In this document: positions 35,209-43,733 of the stretch, piece after piece
How positions within the stretch are numbered: position 1 is the first letter of the stretch
Layout: each line of letters opens with the position of its first letter
Assembly: GCA_919902505.1 (NCBI GenBank)
Contig: CAKKRE010000036.1
Coordinates: forward strand, 53,807 to 117,806
Direction: 5' to 3'
From: Nitrospiraceae bacterium
GTDB taxonomy: Bacteria; Nitrospirota; Nitrospiria; Nitrospirales; Nitrospiraceae
DNA: 64,000 nt
Program-made: the position numbers and the translations under genes
The notes under the pieces: generated by a model
What the model was told of the DNA's origin: nothing
The model's input: only the letters and a program-made list of their open reading frames with translations
Database searches by the model: none

Positions 35209-37008
35209 TCAGTGGCCTGGAATGCGAACCGGCGGCTGCTCCGCCTCTTCCGGCACATGGATCAGCGATTGGTTGGCCAGCAGGATGTAGCCGTAGCGCT
35301 CGAGTAATACCGGGTAGTCCATGGTTTCAAACGGCAGCCTGTTTCGAAGCGCCGCCGGGAGGAGAATCATCGTGCGCCCTGGCTGCGTCAGATAGGGCTT
35401 GATGTTCGCCTCTTCATTTTTCGGTACGACGATGGCTTTTCGCTTCGCATAGAACACCAATGAGGGGCGCGGTTGCCCATAGAGGATGAGCCGGTCGTTG
35501 GGACCGAGATTGACGCCTGCGACCTCGGCGAGTTGCTGCGGCGGTTCGATCACAAAGTGGTGCACCAGCGGGAAGGTCAACTGTGTGGTCGCAAGTACGA
35601 CGAGGGCCAGCGATCCGCCTGCGACCCAGAACACGGCCGGTCGTCTCGTTTCGCTGAATCCGAAGTAGGCGATGAGGCCCATACCCACCAGAAAGATCGA
35701 GGCGACGGTATAGGGGCCCGGTCCAAGCGTCACCTGCCCCGCAAGGGGGAATTCATCGATCAGCTTTCCTGCGAACTTGGCATAGAGGGGCGGCAATGAA
35801 GCAAAGGCCAGTGCCAGGATAGAGCCGACGGCGGTGATGGTGTGGATTGCAGCGCGCAGCCCGGGAGTGGCCTGGTCGGTCACGCAGCGGTTCCAGTAGG
35901 ACGCCGTCAAAATCGCCGCCGCAGGAAACAGAGGACCGATGTAATGCGGCAACCGGGTTGAGGACAGGCTGAAAAAGACCAATCCGCCCAGGATCCAGGC
36001 GGCGGTGAACCATTCGAGCGCATGCGGCGAAGGGTGGACATCCAGAACCGAGCTCTGTGACGGGGGCAGCGCGCCGGATCGCTTCGAGTCCCGCCAGCTG
36101 CGATAGGCCTGGTACCAGGCGAAAGGCAGCAGGCCGCTCCAGGGGAAAAATCCGAGCAGGAACACGGGGAGATAAAAGAGCAGCGTGCCGCCGTGTCCTT
36201 CCATGGTGCCGAAGAACCGGCCGATCGTGTCGCCCTGCGCCGAGGTCGTATACCGCTGTCCATGGGTATTCAGCATGATGAGGTACCAGGGCAACGCCAG
36301 GAGCAGGAACAGCAGGAGGCCGGGAATGGGAAATCCGTGACGCCAAAAGAGCCCCCAGGAACGGGTCAGCCACAGGTACAACCCCACCGCCAGCATGGGA
36401 ATCAGGAAGCCGATCGGGCCCTTCGTCAGGGTCGCCAGCGCCATGCCGATGTAGAAGAACCAGAGGTAGTGGCGTTCACGGCCTTCCCCATACAAACCCA
36501 GCCAGAATCCATAGAGCGACAGGGTTGTGAAGAAGATCAACACGCTGTCGGTGAGCGCCATCCGGCTAAGGCCGATGATCTCAAGATTCAGTAACAGCAT
36601 GGCCGCGCCGAAGAGGCCCACTACCGGCCCCCGGCAGCGTGTCAAAAAGAGGTATTGGAGCAGGATCAACCCGACACCGAAGAGCGCCGACGGGAATCGT
36701 GCGGCGAATTCGCTCACCCCGAAGACGTGATAGGAGAGACTCATCAGCCAATAGACAAAGACCGGCTTGGCGAAGCGCGGCTCGTAGTTGAAAGTGGGGC
36801 TGATGTAATTACCCGTTTCGTACATTTCGCGGCCGGCTTCGGCGTTCCGCCCTTCATCTCGATCGGTCAGTCCGAGGGAGCCGAGTCCAACGAAGAAGAG
36901 CACGGCGGCCAGTGCCAGCAAGAGGATGAGCGCCAGCGGTTGGATCGATCGGTCGGCCTGCGCCGGCGTCTGCGAGGACGGGTGCTGTCCGTTCATGTGA
37001 AGTTCCAT
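35209..37008 (-). CDS. GT39/ArnT-like polytopic glycosyltransferase
   Basis: About 599 residues, with around 11-12 hydrophobic segments, resembling dolichyl-phosphate-mannose and lipid A aminoarabinose transferases (PMT/GT39). The first periplasmic loop carries LTDRDEGRNAEAGREMYETG, whose acidic pair after the first TM helix is the expected catalytic site; FNYEPRFAKPVFVYWLMSLS follows. ATG 37008 shares a base with the upstream stop (TAATG). It is the last gene of a GT2-LAB_N-GT39 operon, so it probably uses an undecaprenyl-phosphate sugar made by the GT2 protein to modify an envelope glycolipid or protein. Confidence 0.87.
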   Translation of the reverse strand: MELHMNGQHPSSQTPAQADRSIQPLALILLLALAAVLFFVGLGSLGLTDRDEGRNAEAGREMYETGNYISPTFNYEPRFAKPVFVYWLMSLSYHVFGVSEFAARFPSALFGVGLILLQYLFLTRCRGPVVGLFGAAMLLLNLEIIGLSRMALTDSVLIFFTTLSLYGFWLGLYGEGRERHYLWFFYIGMALATLTKGPIGFLIPMLAVGLYLWLTRSWGLFWRHGFPIPGLLLFLLLALPWYLIMLNTHGQRYTTSAQGDTIGRFFGTMEGHGGTLLFYLPVFLLGFFPWSGLLPFAWYQAYRSWRDSKRSGALPPSQSSVLDVHPSPHALEWFTAAWILGGLVFFSLSSTRLPHYIGPLFPAAAILTASYWNRCVTDQATPGLRAAIHTITAVGSILALAFASLPPLYAKFAGKLIDEFPLAGQVTLGPGPYTVASIFLVGMGLIAYFGFSETRRPAVFWVAGGSLALVVLATTQLTFPLVHHFVIEPPQQLAEVAGVNLGPNDRLILYGQPRPSLVFYAKRKAIVVPKNEEANIKPYLTQPGRTMILLPAALRNRLPFETMDYPVLLERYGYILLANQSLIHVPEEAEQPPVRIPGH

Positions 37009-37307
37009 TAGGATTTTGTCGCCGGGGATGCCGTGCCGGAGTCGGCTTGGTTGGGACGATGAATCAGCATGAGATTGCGGAGATAGACGATACTGCCGAT
37101 GCTCTGCCCGGCGATGAACACCGGATCCTGCCGATAGATCGCATAGGCGAGCGTAATCAGCCCGCCGATCATACTCATGTACCAGAAGGCGGTCGGTACG
37201 CGACTTTCCGCATGGCGCTCGGAGGCGATCCATTGCACGACCCAGCGCATAAAGAAGATCCCCTGCCCCAGGAATCCGATAATCAGCCAGATGGTGTCGA
37301 GTGTCAT
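37008..37307 (-). CDS. LAB_N-domain small membrane protein
   Basis: A 99-residue protein with three hydrophobic segments and the lipid-A-biosynthesis N-terminal domain pattern: LIIGFLGQGIFFMRWVVQWI, ESRVPTAFWYMSMIGGLITL and GQSIGSIVYLRNLMLI. It is the free-standing form of the domain, often encoded next to GT2 and GT39 genes. Start overlaps the GT2 stop (ATGA) and stop overlaps the GT39 start. Its biochemical role is not established; it may aid lipid-linked sugar handling. Confidence 0.85.
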   Translation of the reverse strand: MTLDTIWLIIGFLGQGIFFMRWVVQWIASERHAESRVPTAFWYMSMIGGLITLAYAIYRQDPVFIAGQSIGSIVYLRNLMLIHRPNQADSGTASPATKS

Positions 37308-38080
37308 AGTCGTGTGGGGGCCGAGGCCGAAGGCGATGATGTCGTCGCGGCGGCACGGTATTGGTAGCGCAGGCAACGGTGCTGCATCCATCGCACGGCC
37401 ACCAGGTCGTACAGGCCTTTGAAGAGGCGGTTGCCCACGCCGTATTTCGAGGTGCCGCGGGTGCGTGCATAGTGGCGCACCGGCACCTCGGTGACGGTGA
37501 ACCCATGCATCAAGGCGAGGGCGGGGAAGAAACGGTGCATGCCCTCGAAGAGTTGCATTTTTTCCACCACCGCGCGGCGAAACAGTTTGAGCGAGCAACC
37601 GGTGTCGTGCACCCGGTCGCCGGTGACCGCGCTGCGGACGCTGTTCGCAATGCGCGAGGAAATCTTGCGTGTCAGATTGTCATGGCGGTCTTTGCGCCAG
37701 CCGCAGACGAGGTCGAAGGTCTTGATGTGCGGCAGCAACGTGGCGATATCCGCCGGATCGTTTTGCAGGTCGCCGTCGATGGTCATGACAAGTTCCCCTG
37801 CCGATCGCTTAAACCCGGCATCGAAGGCCGCTGATTGCCCGTAGTTCCGGTCGAAGTGAAAGACCTTCACCGTGGGGTATCGGGCGGCCAGTTCATCGAG
37901 CACGTCTGAACTGCCGTCCGAACTGCCGTCGTCGATGAAGATCAATTCGAACGGGACCGATCGCGACTCTTCCCGGCCGTCCAGGACCTTCACAAGTTGC
38001 TCAGTCAGTGGCACCAGATTGTCGCGCTCATCCTTGATGGGGATGACTACGGAGGCCCATGGGCGGGTCACTACAGTCAT
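37304..38080 (-). CDS. GT2 polyprenyl-phosphate glycosyltransferase, DPM1/ArnC-like
   Basis: A 258-residue GT-A protein. Visible motifs are SVVIPIKDERDNL, FIDDGSSDGSSDVL, the DXD-containing MTIDGDLQNDPADI and ARTRGTSKYGVGNRLFKG. No long C-terminal TM pair is seen, so it is closer to soluble DPM1-type than to ArnC/GtrB. It should transfer a sugar to a polyprenyl phosphate for the GT39 enzyme downstream. First gene of the operon; the 123 bp before it contains no gene and no clear ribosome site. Confidence 0.9.
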   Translation of the reverse strand: MTVVTRPWASVVIPIKDERDNLVPLTEQLVKVLDGREESRSVPFELIFIDDGSSDGSSDVLDELAARYPTVKVFHFDRNYGQSAAFDAGFKRSAGELVMTIDGDLQNDPADIATLLPHIKTFDLVCGWRKDRHDNLTRKISSRIANSVRSAVTGDRVHDTGCSLKLFRRAVVEKMQLFEGMHRFFPALALMHGFTVTEVPVRHYARTRGTSKYGVGNRLFKGLYDLVAVRWMQHRCLRYQYRAAATTSSPSASAPTRL

Positions 38081-38203
38081 GGAGCGGGAACAGTTCCTTC
38101 ACGCAGCGGTTTATCGGTGTGCACGGCGCACATTCTACAAAACGCATGGAGGGGCGGTCAAACGGTTCCGTCCAGAGTTCCGTCTCAGGGTGTGTGGCCG
38201 CGC

Positions 38204-39898
38204 TCACGAATCGAGCGAGATCCGACGATCGACAAAGGCAGAGAAGTTCGGATCGTTGGAGAGGAAGATGACCGACCAGGCTTCGTCCTTGGCGCAGAGG
38301 CGGCGAAGCAGCAGCTCCCGGGTAGCTGGCAGCATATTGTGGAGGGTGCCGTCGAAGATCAGCAATTGGGGGCGTATCACAATCGCGCGGGCTACGAGCA
38401 GCCGCAGGATCTGACTCAGGGAGAGATTGGTTTCCAGGCTGGACACGCGGGTGTTCAAGCCCTGCGGCAGCGCATCGATGTCGTGGTCCAATTCCACAAA
38501 CCGGAGCGCCCATTGGAGGTCTTGATAGTCGATCGTGGGCCGGCCAAGTGTGATGTTGTCTTCCAGCGTGCCGTCCAGCAGCGTGGGATGGGAATCGAGG
38601 ACGAGTCCGCGAACCCGACTGATCGAATCGCGTTTCACCTCTACCAGATTCATATCGTTGTACCGGACGAAGCCGGACGCCGGCGGGTGGAGTCCGGCCA
38701 GGACCTTGGCGAGAGCGGTCTTCGCGTTGTTCGTGCTGCAGAGGACCGCCACCTTCTCGCCGGGGGCGACATCGAGGGACACGTTCTCAAAGATCGGAGT
38801 GCCATCCGGACCGGTATAGGTCAGGTTTCGGCACGTCAGGTGGATGCCGGATAACCCGAATTGCGTGGCCGGCACGTCTTCCTTCGCGTCGTCCTCTTCT
38901 GTGGGCAGGGAGAACACCGCGGCCATCTCCCGGCAGGACACGAAGGTGAAAAACATCGCGACCATGCGTCGAGCCAAGGTATCCATGTTGATCAGCAGGT
39001 TGCCGACCAACACTTCGGCGGCGGCAAATTGCCCCACGGTAAGTTGTCCGTCCGCCACCAGGAGTCCGGCGGTGATGAGCAGCCCGCTGTGGCCGGCGAC
39101 TTGCCAGAGCGCTGCGGCTTTGTATTGCCTCCCGGTGAGTGTGTCGGACCGGCGTTGTCGAATCCTGGCATACAGGCGGGTCAGTGTATCGGTTCGTTCA
39201 AGGAGATAGGGGCTGTCGCCGGCGGCTCGCAGATGGGGGAGATTGTGCGCGATGTTTTGAATCCACCCGAAGATATCGTAGTGGAGCCGCGACATCTCCA
39301 GAGTGATGAAGAAGCCGCCGCGCCCGAAGAGGGTCAGTAATCCCACAAAGCCTAGAATCAGTACGAGAATGTAGAGAACGAAGAAGGGGTGAAACAGGAT
39401 CAGCATGGTCACGCCGATGGTACCGACCACGGCGACGTTAAACAGATCCGCCACCATGGCTACCAATGCGCGTGTCAGCAGGTCGGCCTCCATGAACCGA
39501 TAGGCCTGCGGCGTGGCGAACGTATCGTCGCGGAGGCGGGGCAGGAGACGTGTGAACCCGATCGCGATGCGCGTGTAGATCCGCTGTTGGAATGTCTCCA
39601 CTGCGCGCGCCTGCAGCACACGGAATGCCGCGACGCCGGTCAGCGAACTGGCGACGAACAGGGCCAGTGTAAAGATCATGCGGGGTTCCATCGCAAAGGA
39701 GAACGTGCTGACGAGCTCCTGGACGGCAATGGGGACACAGAGGAGGAAGAAGCCGATGGCAACTGCATACGAGGCGATGATGCCCAGGATCGATCGCTCC
39801 AGCTTCAGCAGCATGCCCAGGTGGGCGAAAATATCGCGAAGGATCTCGGTCAGCTGATACTGGGGATAGGTCGGGGTTGTTGTGGGGCGCTGGTTCAC
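38204..39898 (-). CDS. Half-ABC transporter with degenerate (pseudo-ATPase) nucleotide-binding domain
   Basis: A 564-residue protein with an ABC-exporter-like membrane domain (about 1-330, six hydrophobic segments) and a C-terminal ABC domain (about 350-564). The fold landmarks are recognisable, but every catalytic motif is changed: the Walker A glycines are Cys387, Asn390 and Ala392 (CSTNNAKT, Lys393 kept); the LSGGQ signature reads LSLSQ (492-496); the Walker B Glu is Gly517 (LLIFDG); the H-loop His is Asn548; and the Q-loop Gln appears replaced. The A-loop Tyr361 is kept. The frame is intact with normal codon use, so this looks like a maintained pseudo-ATPase rather than decay. GTG start with TAGGAG upstream, itself in a hairpin. 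Confidence 0.85.
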   Translation of the reverse strand: MNQRPTTTPTYPQYQLTEILRDIFAHLGMLLKLERSILGIIASYAVAIGFFLLCVPIAVQELVSTFSFAMEPRMIFTLALFVASSLTGVAAFRVLQARAVETFQQRIYTRIAIGFTRLLPRLRDDTFATPQAYRFMEADLLTRALVAMVADLFNVAVVGTIGVTMLILFHPFFVLYILVLILGFVGLLTLFGRGGFFITLEMSRLHYDIFGWIQNIAHNLPHLRAAGDSPYLLERTDTLTRLYARIRQRRSDTLTGRQYKAAALWQVAGHSGLLITAGLLVADGQLTVGQFAAAEVLVGNLLINMDTLARRMVAMFFTFVSCREMAAVFSLPTEEDDAKEDVPATQFGLSGIHLTCRNLTYTGPDGTPIFENVSLDVAPGEKVAVLCSTNNAKTALAKVLAGLHPPASGFVRYNDMNLVEVKRDSISRVRGLVLDSHPTLLDGTLEDNITLGRPTIDYQDLQWALRFVELDHDIDALPQGLNTRVSSLETNLSLSQILRLLVARAIVIRPQLLIFDGTLHNMLPATRELLLRRLCAKDEAWSVIFLSNDPNFSAFVDRRISLDS

Positions 39899-39901
39899 AG
39901 A

Positions 39902-39933
39902 AACTCCTACCGCGTTGGGCGCTGGTAGGAGTT
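39902..39933 (-). promoter_or_regulatory. RBS-sequestering hairpin of the pseudo-ABC gene
   Basis: On the minus-strand mRNA, AACTCCTACC (39933-39924) pairs perfectly over 10 bp with GGTAGGAGTT (39911-39902) across a 12-base loop. The 3' arm contains the whole Shine-Dalgarno GGTAGGAG, three bases before the GTG start. The structure would hide the ribosome site unless opened by temperature, a ligand, a protein or an sRNA. Confidence 0.65.
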
Positions 39934-39938
39934 ATCAG

Positions 39939-39973
39939 CCGAGAATGCGAGGATCGCGACCGGCGGTTCTCGG
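39939..39973 (-). promoter_or_regulatory. Second leader hairpin upstream of the pseudo-ABC gene
   Basis: CCGAGAA (39967-39973 read on the minus strand) and TTCTCGG (39939-39945) form a perfect 7-bp stem with a GCGA/TCGC dyad inside the loop. It lies five bases upstream of the RBS hairpin, so the two could form a stacked regulatory leader. Transcription start unknown. Confidence 0.4.
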
Positions 39974-40168
39974 TGAACTCCATCACCGGGTGGACTGGCT
40001 ATAACTGCGCAAAGTCTAGACTGAGTTCCCACATTTCGTCAACACAGTGCTCCTTTATTGGGGCTGAGGTCCGTTAGCCTTGCTGAATCTAGCACGCTGC
40101 GAACAAATCGATTTTGGCATAACACGCCGGGATCAGCGTATGCGGGGCGTTGGTCATCAGAGTGTATG

Positions 40169-40358
40169 CCGGATGCGCAAAAAGTTCGTCCAGCAAGGCC
40201 GCAGCCAGCGAAGGGGCGTAGGCGTACCCTTGTGGTACGTTGAGCCGCTGAGGTTCACGACGCGCTGAATAAAGCGCGTCACGTTTGTGAACGCCGCCGA
40301 GTTGGTAAGGCGGCAGTGTCTTGCGAGAACGCCGCTGGCGGAGTTTTTCCGCATCCGG
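40169..40358. repeat. Dispersed palindromic repeat element, copy 2 (longer, nested)
   Basis: About 190 bp with terminal imperfect inverted arms (CCGGATGCG at 40169 and CGCATCCGG ending 40358), interior shared with copy 1, and an extra insert holding nested perfect stems: GTTCAC/GTGAAC around GACGCGCT-GAATAA-AGCGCGTC, and GCCGCC/GGCGGC. It abuts the TAA stop of the TauE/SafE gene exactly, as copy 1 abuts the GT39 stop. The extra block may be a second element inserted into the first. Confidence 0.75.
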
Positions 40359-41090
40359 TTAGCGGAGGAAGAGGGACTTGAAGATCAGGGCCGTGCCGGA
40401 CAAAAAGAGAAATGCGGCGAAGGTGGTGCGGTATCGTTCGGTGCTCATCTTGCTATAGAGCAGCAGTTCGGTAGCCAGAAACATGCTCACGCCCACTGCC
40501 ATGTAAAGTGCGGTGTCGGAGGTGGCAATTGCAGAAGGACCGAGGGAGATGCCCAACGTGACGAGTTGAAACAGCGCGAACGTGCCGTAGGACAGGGCGG
40601 TCGTGGCGCGGGTCTGATCTTTGTCGTACTGTTTGTTGTGGATGATGGCCGTCAACAGCGAGCCACCCAGATTGGTCAGGCCATGAACAACGCCCATCAC
40701 GATGAAATAGGTGCGCTCATATCGCACCAGCGACTCGATCAACCGATTGAACGGCACATAGATGCTCTTGAGCGCCGCGACGATCAAGAAGAGCCCGACA
40801 ATGCTGCCGATGTTCAGCTTGAGTGTTGTGACCAGCAGGAGACACAGCACCACGCAGGGAATCGACAGGGTGAGGACCTGCCGGTAGAAGGGCACCTGGA
40901 CGTGTCGGTAGTCCTTGCTGACTTGTAGCAGGTTGATGGTCAGCGAGATCGGGAGGAGGATAGTCAGGGCGGTGATGAAGTCATAGCCGAGCACGAGGAG
41001 GATCGGAGTCCCGAACAGCAGCACTCCCACGCCGAAGAGCGACTGGATGGTGGCCGTCAGGAGGATGGTCGCAAGAATGTCCCACTGCAT
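40359..41090 (-). CDS. TauE/SafE-family membrane permease
   Basis: A 243-residue protein with seven to eight hydrophobic segments and the family's glycine-rich opening FGVGVLLFGTPILLVLGYDF plus a second repeat around GVVHGLTNLGGSLLTAII. The family exports sulfite, sulfoacetate and other organic anions. Substrate cannot be read from the sequence. It is monocistronic, with the repeat element fixed at its 3' end. Confidence 0.85.
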   Translation of the reverse strand: MQWDILATILLTATIQSLFGVGVLLFGTPILLVLGYDFITALTILLPISLTINLLQVSKDYRHVQVPFYRQVLTLSIPCVVLCLLLVTTLKLNIGSIVGLFLIVAALKSIYVPFNRLIESLVRYERTYFIVMGVVHGLTNLGGSLLTAIIHNKQYDKDQTRATTALSYGTFALFQLVTLGISLGPSAIATSDTALYMAVGVSMFLATELLLYSKMSTERYRTTFAAFLFLSGTALIFKSLFLR

Positions 41091-41211
41091 GGCGATGATG
41101 CTCCTCTCGGACCGAACGTGTCCAAGATACAGGCTCTCAACTCCCGGTCCGGTAGCCCGGTATATCCCAGCTTTGGCGCGGGCGTCAATCAGCCCACAGG
41201 CGGGGCGTGGT

Positions 41212-41787
41212 TTACCGGCTCCTGGCAGGGGCCCCCGAGTCTGAGGAGGCGGTGATGGTGAAGCGCATGGTGCCCATCAGGCTCATGTCGTTGATCTGTT
41301 CGCCGGCATGGATTTCCACCTTATACCGTCCTGGTTTCCAGCCGCTTTCCGTCGGGAACAGCTTCAGGTAGCCGGTTTGGTCCTCTAAGGCGATATACAT
41401 CGCATCTTCAGCGACCACGGTTCTTCCGTCCAGCCCTGTCACTTCCTCCGGGTAGCAGCGCCCGAATACTTGGAACGATTGGTAATGCTGATGGAGTTCG
41501 AAGACGATGAAGACCGGTTTGGGCCCGGCGGGGAACTGTTCGGTCGGTCTGACGGGAACAATTTCGTGGGTCCGTTGAAATCCCAGTTCTTCATCGAACC
41601 CTTCGGCGAGCACGATGTGGCGGAACATCCCTTCGGGTGGGGCGTCGAAGTTATAGGGTTTCGCGCTCTCGGTGCGGTTCTGGAAATCGGGAATCGGCAC
41701 ATTTCGGGTGAGCGGGAGATCTTCTGCCCAGAGAAGGGAGCCGGAGAGCAGGAAGATGGGACAGCAGAACCAGAGCAACTGCCTCAT
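41212..41787 (-). CDS. Exported protein of unknown function
   Basis: A 191-residue protein starting at ATG 41787 with a signal peptide (MRQLLWFCCPIFLLSGSLLW then AEDLP). The mature part is a beta-rich domain, with FIVFELHQHYQSFQVFGRCY, EEVTGLDGRTVVAEDAMYIA and SGWKPGRYKVEIHAGEQIND, resembling a generic periplasmic/outer-surface beta-sandwich in which the last segment looks like the 'W-x-PG-x-Y-x-V' motif of such domains. No family recognised. An upstream in-frame start (41823) would precede the signal peptide and is rejected. Confidence 0.75.
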   Translation of the reverse strand: MRQLLWFCCPIFLLSGSLLWAEDLPLTRNVPIPDFQNRTESAKPYNFDAPPEGMFRHIVLAEGFDEELGFQRTHEIVPVRPTEQFPAGPKPVFIVFELHQHYQSFQVFGRCYPEEVTGLDGRTVVAEDAMYIALEDQTGYLKLFPTESGWKPGRYKVEIHAGEQINDMSLMGTMRFTITASSDSGAPARSR

Positions 41788-41975
41788 CCCGTCTTGGTAC
41801 ACTCCGCCCGGCCGGCCTGTCAAGAAAAGGCTGCGCGCCGGGTCCCAGGCTGAACGATCCGCTCGGCGAGAGGGGAGGTCTGACCGGCGAGGCGGGAGCG
41901 ATGAATCGTGCGGGGTAGGTTGCGGGTGAAAATTGCTTCCTGTTAGACTTTCCTTCTTTCTACAGGGGGACAGAC

Positions 41976-43460
41976 ATGGAACAGCACCTCATGACGCAGT
42001 TAGAGGATCCTGACGCGTTGCCGCAACCGCTCGGGGAGTATCAGCCGGTCGACTACTGGCAGGCCCATATCAATACCCTGTTTTATCAATTGCGGGGCGA
42101 TCAGCAACGCAGCTTTTATCAGACATTCACCTCCGCCGATTATCGATTGGCGCATGCGCTGGCCGCCGACTATTTCGAACAGGTCACCAAACGCGACAAG
42201 AAAGCCGCCGCACAGCAGCTGACGTCGAACGGACCCGGTTCGACTCCGCCCTCCGACTCCACTCCTCAAGCACAGTTGACGGTCATGGAGTGGGGACCGG
42301 GTAACGGGAATCTGGCGGCATGTTTTCTCAGCCATCTGCAGCGGCTCGACAAGGACGGGCGGGTGTATCCACGAGTCCGGTATCTGCTGGTCGATTCCCA
42401 GGCCCATGCGTTGGAGCGGGCGCGTGCCCACCCGGATTTGGCTCCCCATTCGGCGAAGGTGGAGTCGCTGTGCGCCGAAGTCGAAACCTTAACAACCATC
42501 GCCGATGGCACTGTCGATCGCATTCTGTGCAACGAACTCTGGAACGAATTGGCGACCAAGCTCATGGTCAAGAAAGGGGGCGAGTTCGAAGAGGAACACC
42601 TCCGTCCGAACATCAATGAGCGTAAGGCTGCGGCCATTGCCGATTGGTCGGGATTTGTCCGTGCGTTTGAGGCGAAGGACATTGAGCGCCTGAAGCAGTT
42701 CCCGCCCTTTCTGGACGATCTGATCTGGGAGCGCGAGTACCACAAGGTGGACTGGAAAGACGTCCCCTATCGCAAGACGATCACCGAGTTCATGAAGGCG
42801 ATCGACGATGAGGTGCTGGTGCCGGTCAATCTCGGCGCGTTTGCATCCCTGAAGGAAGCGAAGCGGGTGTTGGCCCAAGATGCCGTGGGATTCAGCAGTT
42901 TCGATGCCGGGACGGCCGACATGGAAGTCCTCAATGATCCGGACAAGCCCTGTTATGGCCAGTTCGGTGGTCAGTATAGCTTCATGGTGAACCTGGCCCT
43001 GATTCAGGCTGTGGCCAAGCATCTAGGGCTGAACGCGGTGACGATCGAAACGCAGCGGGAGTTCGTCGGGAGCCGGTTGGGGACGAATGTGATGACCTTG
43101 ATGGACTTGCTGGCTTGCCACCCGATGGTCGGCTCAAAGGTGCAGCCGTGGGAACTGGATCGCCTCACAGTCAAGACCATCCGCACGCTGAACGAGACCT
43201 ATGAGAGTCCCTATCAACGCAAGATCGAGTTCCCGTTGCGCAGCGAGATGCCGGCCGAGGAGCGCGACGCGGCGCAGGGGATTCTGCTCTCGCTCAAACC
43301 GAACGGGATTCCCGATACCATCGCGTATGTCACCGAAGAAGAATTGAGCCAGGCACAACCGGAGTTGGAGAATCTGGGCTATGAACGCGAGGCCGTGCTG
43401 ATGGCGCTCGGGGCGCCTCCGAGTCCTGTCGAGTACTATCACATTGCCTGTCGGCCGTAA
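41976..43460 (+). CDS. MidA/NDUFAF7-like SAM-dependent methyltransferase
   Basis: A 494-residue protein with a class I SAM site VMEWGPGNGNLAACFLSHL (about residues 103-121) and LLVDSQAHALERARAH for the acidic ribose contact, then LCNELWNELATKLM, reminiscent of the NE-LxD-A motif of MidA proteins, which methylate a complex I subunit. Two deviations are seen: the NELW...A stretch replaces the typical NEL-DALPV, and the C-terminal part is long. AGGGGG lies 7 bp before the ATG. It stands alone. Family call is moderately secure; substrate unknown. Confidence 0.65.
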   Translation: MEQHLMTQLEDPDALPQPLGEYQPVDYWQAHINTLFYQLRGDQQRSFYQTFTSADYRLAHALAADYFEQVTKRDKKAAAQQLTSNGPGSTPPSDSTPQAQLTVMEWGPGNGNLAACFLSHLQRLDKDGRVYPRVRYLLVDSQAHALERARAHPDLAPHSAKVESLCAEVETLTTIADGTVDRILCNELWNELATKLMVKKGGEFEEEHLRPNINERKAAAIADWSGFVRAFEAKDIERLKQFPPFLDDLIWEREYHKVDWKDVPYRKTITEFMKAIDDEVLVPVNLGAFASLKEAKRVLAQDAVGFSSFDAGTADMEVLNDPDKPCYGQFGGQYSFMVNLALIQAVAKHLGLNAVTIETQREFVGSRLGTNVMTLMDLLACHPMVGSKVQPWELDRLTVKTIRTLNETYESPYQRKIEFPLRSEMPAEERDAAQGILLSLKPNGIPDTIAYVTEEELSQAQPELENLGYEREAVLMALGAPPSPVEYYHIACRP

Positions 43461-43691
43461 GCCGCGCTGATTTCCTGCGGCAGGAGAGGCCTACCAGGTG
43501 ATGTCTGTAGGAGAAAGAGCTTGACTAATTAATTTCATTTCTATAGCCTTTCCCGCGGTTTCGAAGAGAAGACCCGTCTCCCCTCCGTGCATCGCGAGCA
43601 TTCAATCGGGATGGGGTCTCGCAGGCAAGATCATCTCAGACGACGTTCTTCACGATCCGGCTTTTCGGTCGCGAGTGCGTGCAAATACGTC

Positions 43692-43707
43692 GTGCGAATA
43701 ATCGCAC
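43692..43707 (+). promoter_or_regulatory. Dyad GTGCGA-ATAA-TCGCAC before tatA
   Basis: A perfect 6-bp inverted repeat with a 4-base centre lies 26 bp upstream of the tatA start and just before its AAGGAG ribosome site. The 273-bp gap also holds TTGACT (43521) with TATAGC 15 bp on, a poor promoter candidate. The dyad could be an operator or a small RNA hairpin. Confidence 0.35.
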
Positions 43708-43733
43708 AGCTGTAACAAGGAGCATACAGTACC

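Noticed and set aside
37997..38854. 285-codon plus-strand frame opposite GT2 and the ABC protein
   Set aside because: Overlaps the real minus-strand genes; composition is Gly/Arg/Gln-rich and lacks motifs.
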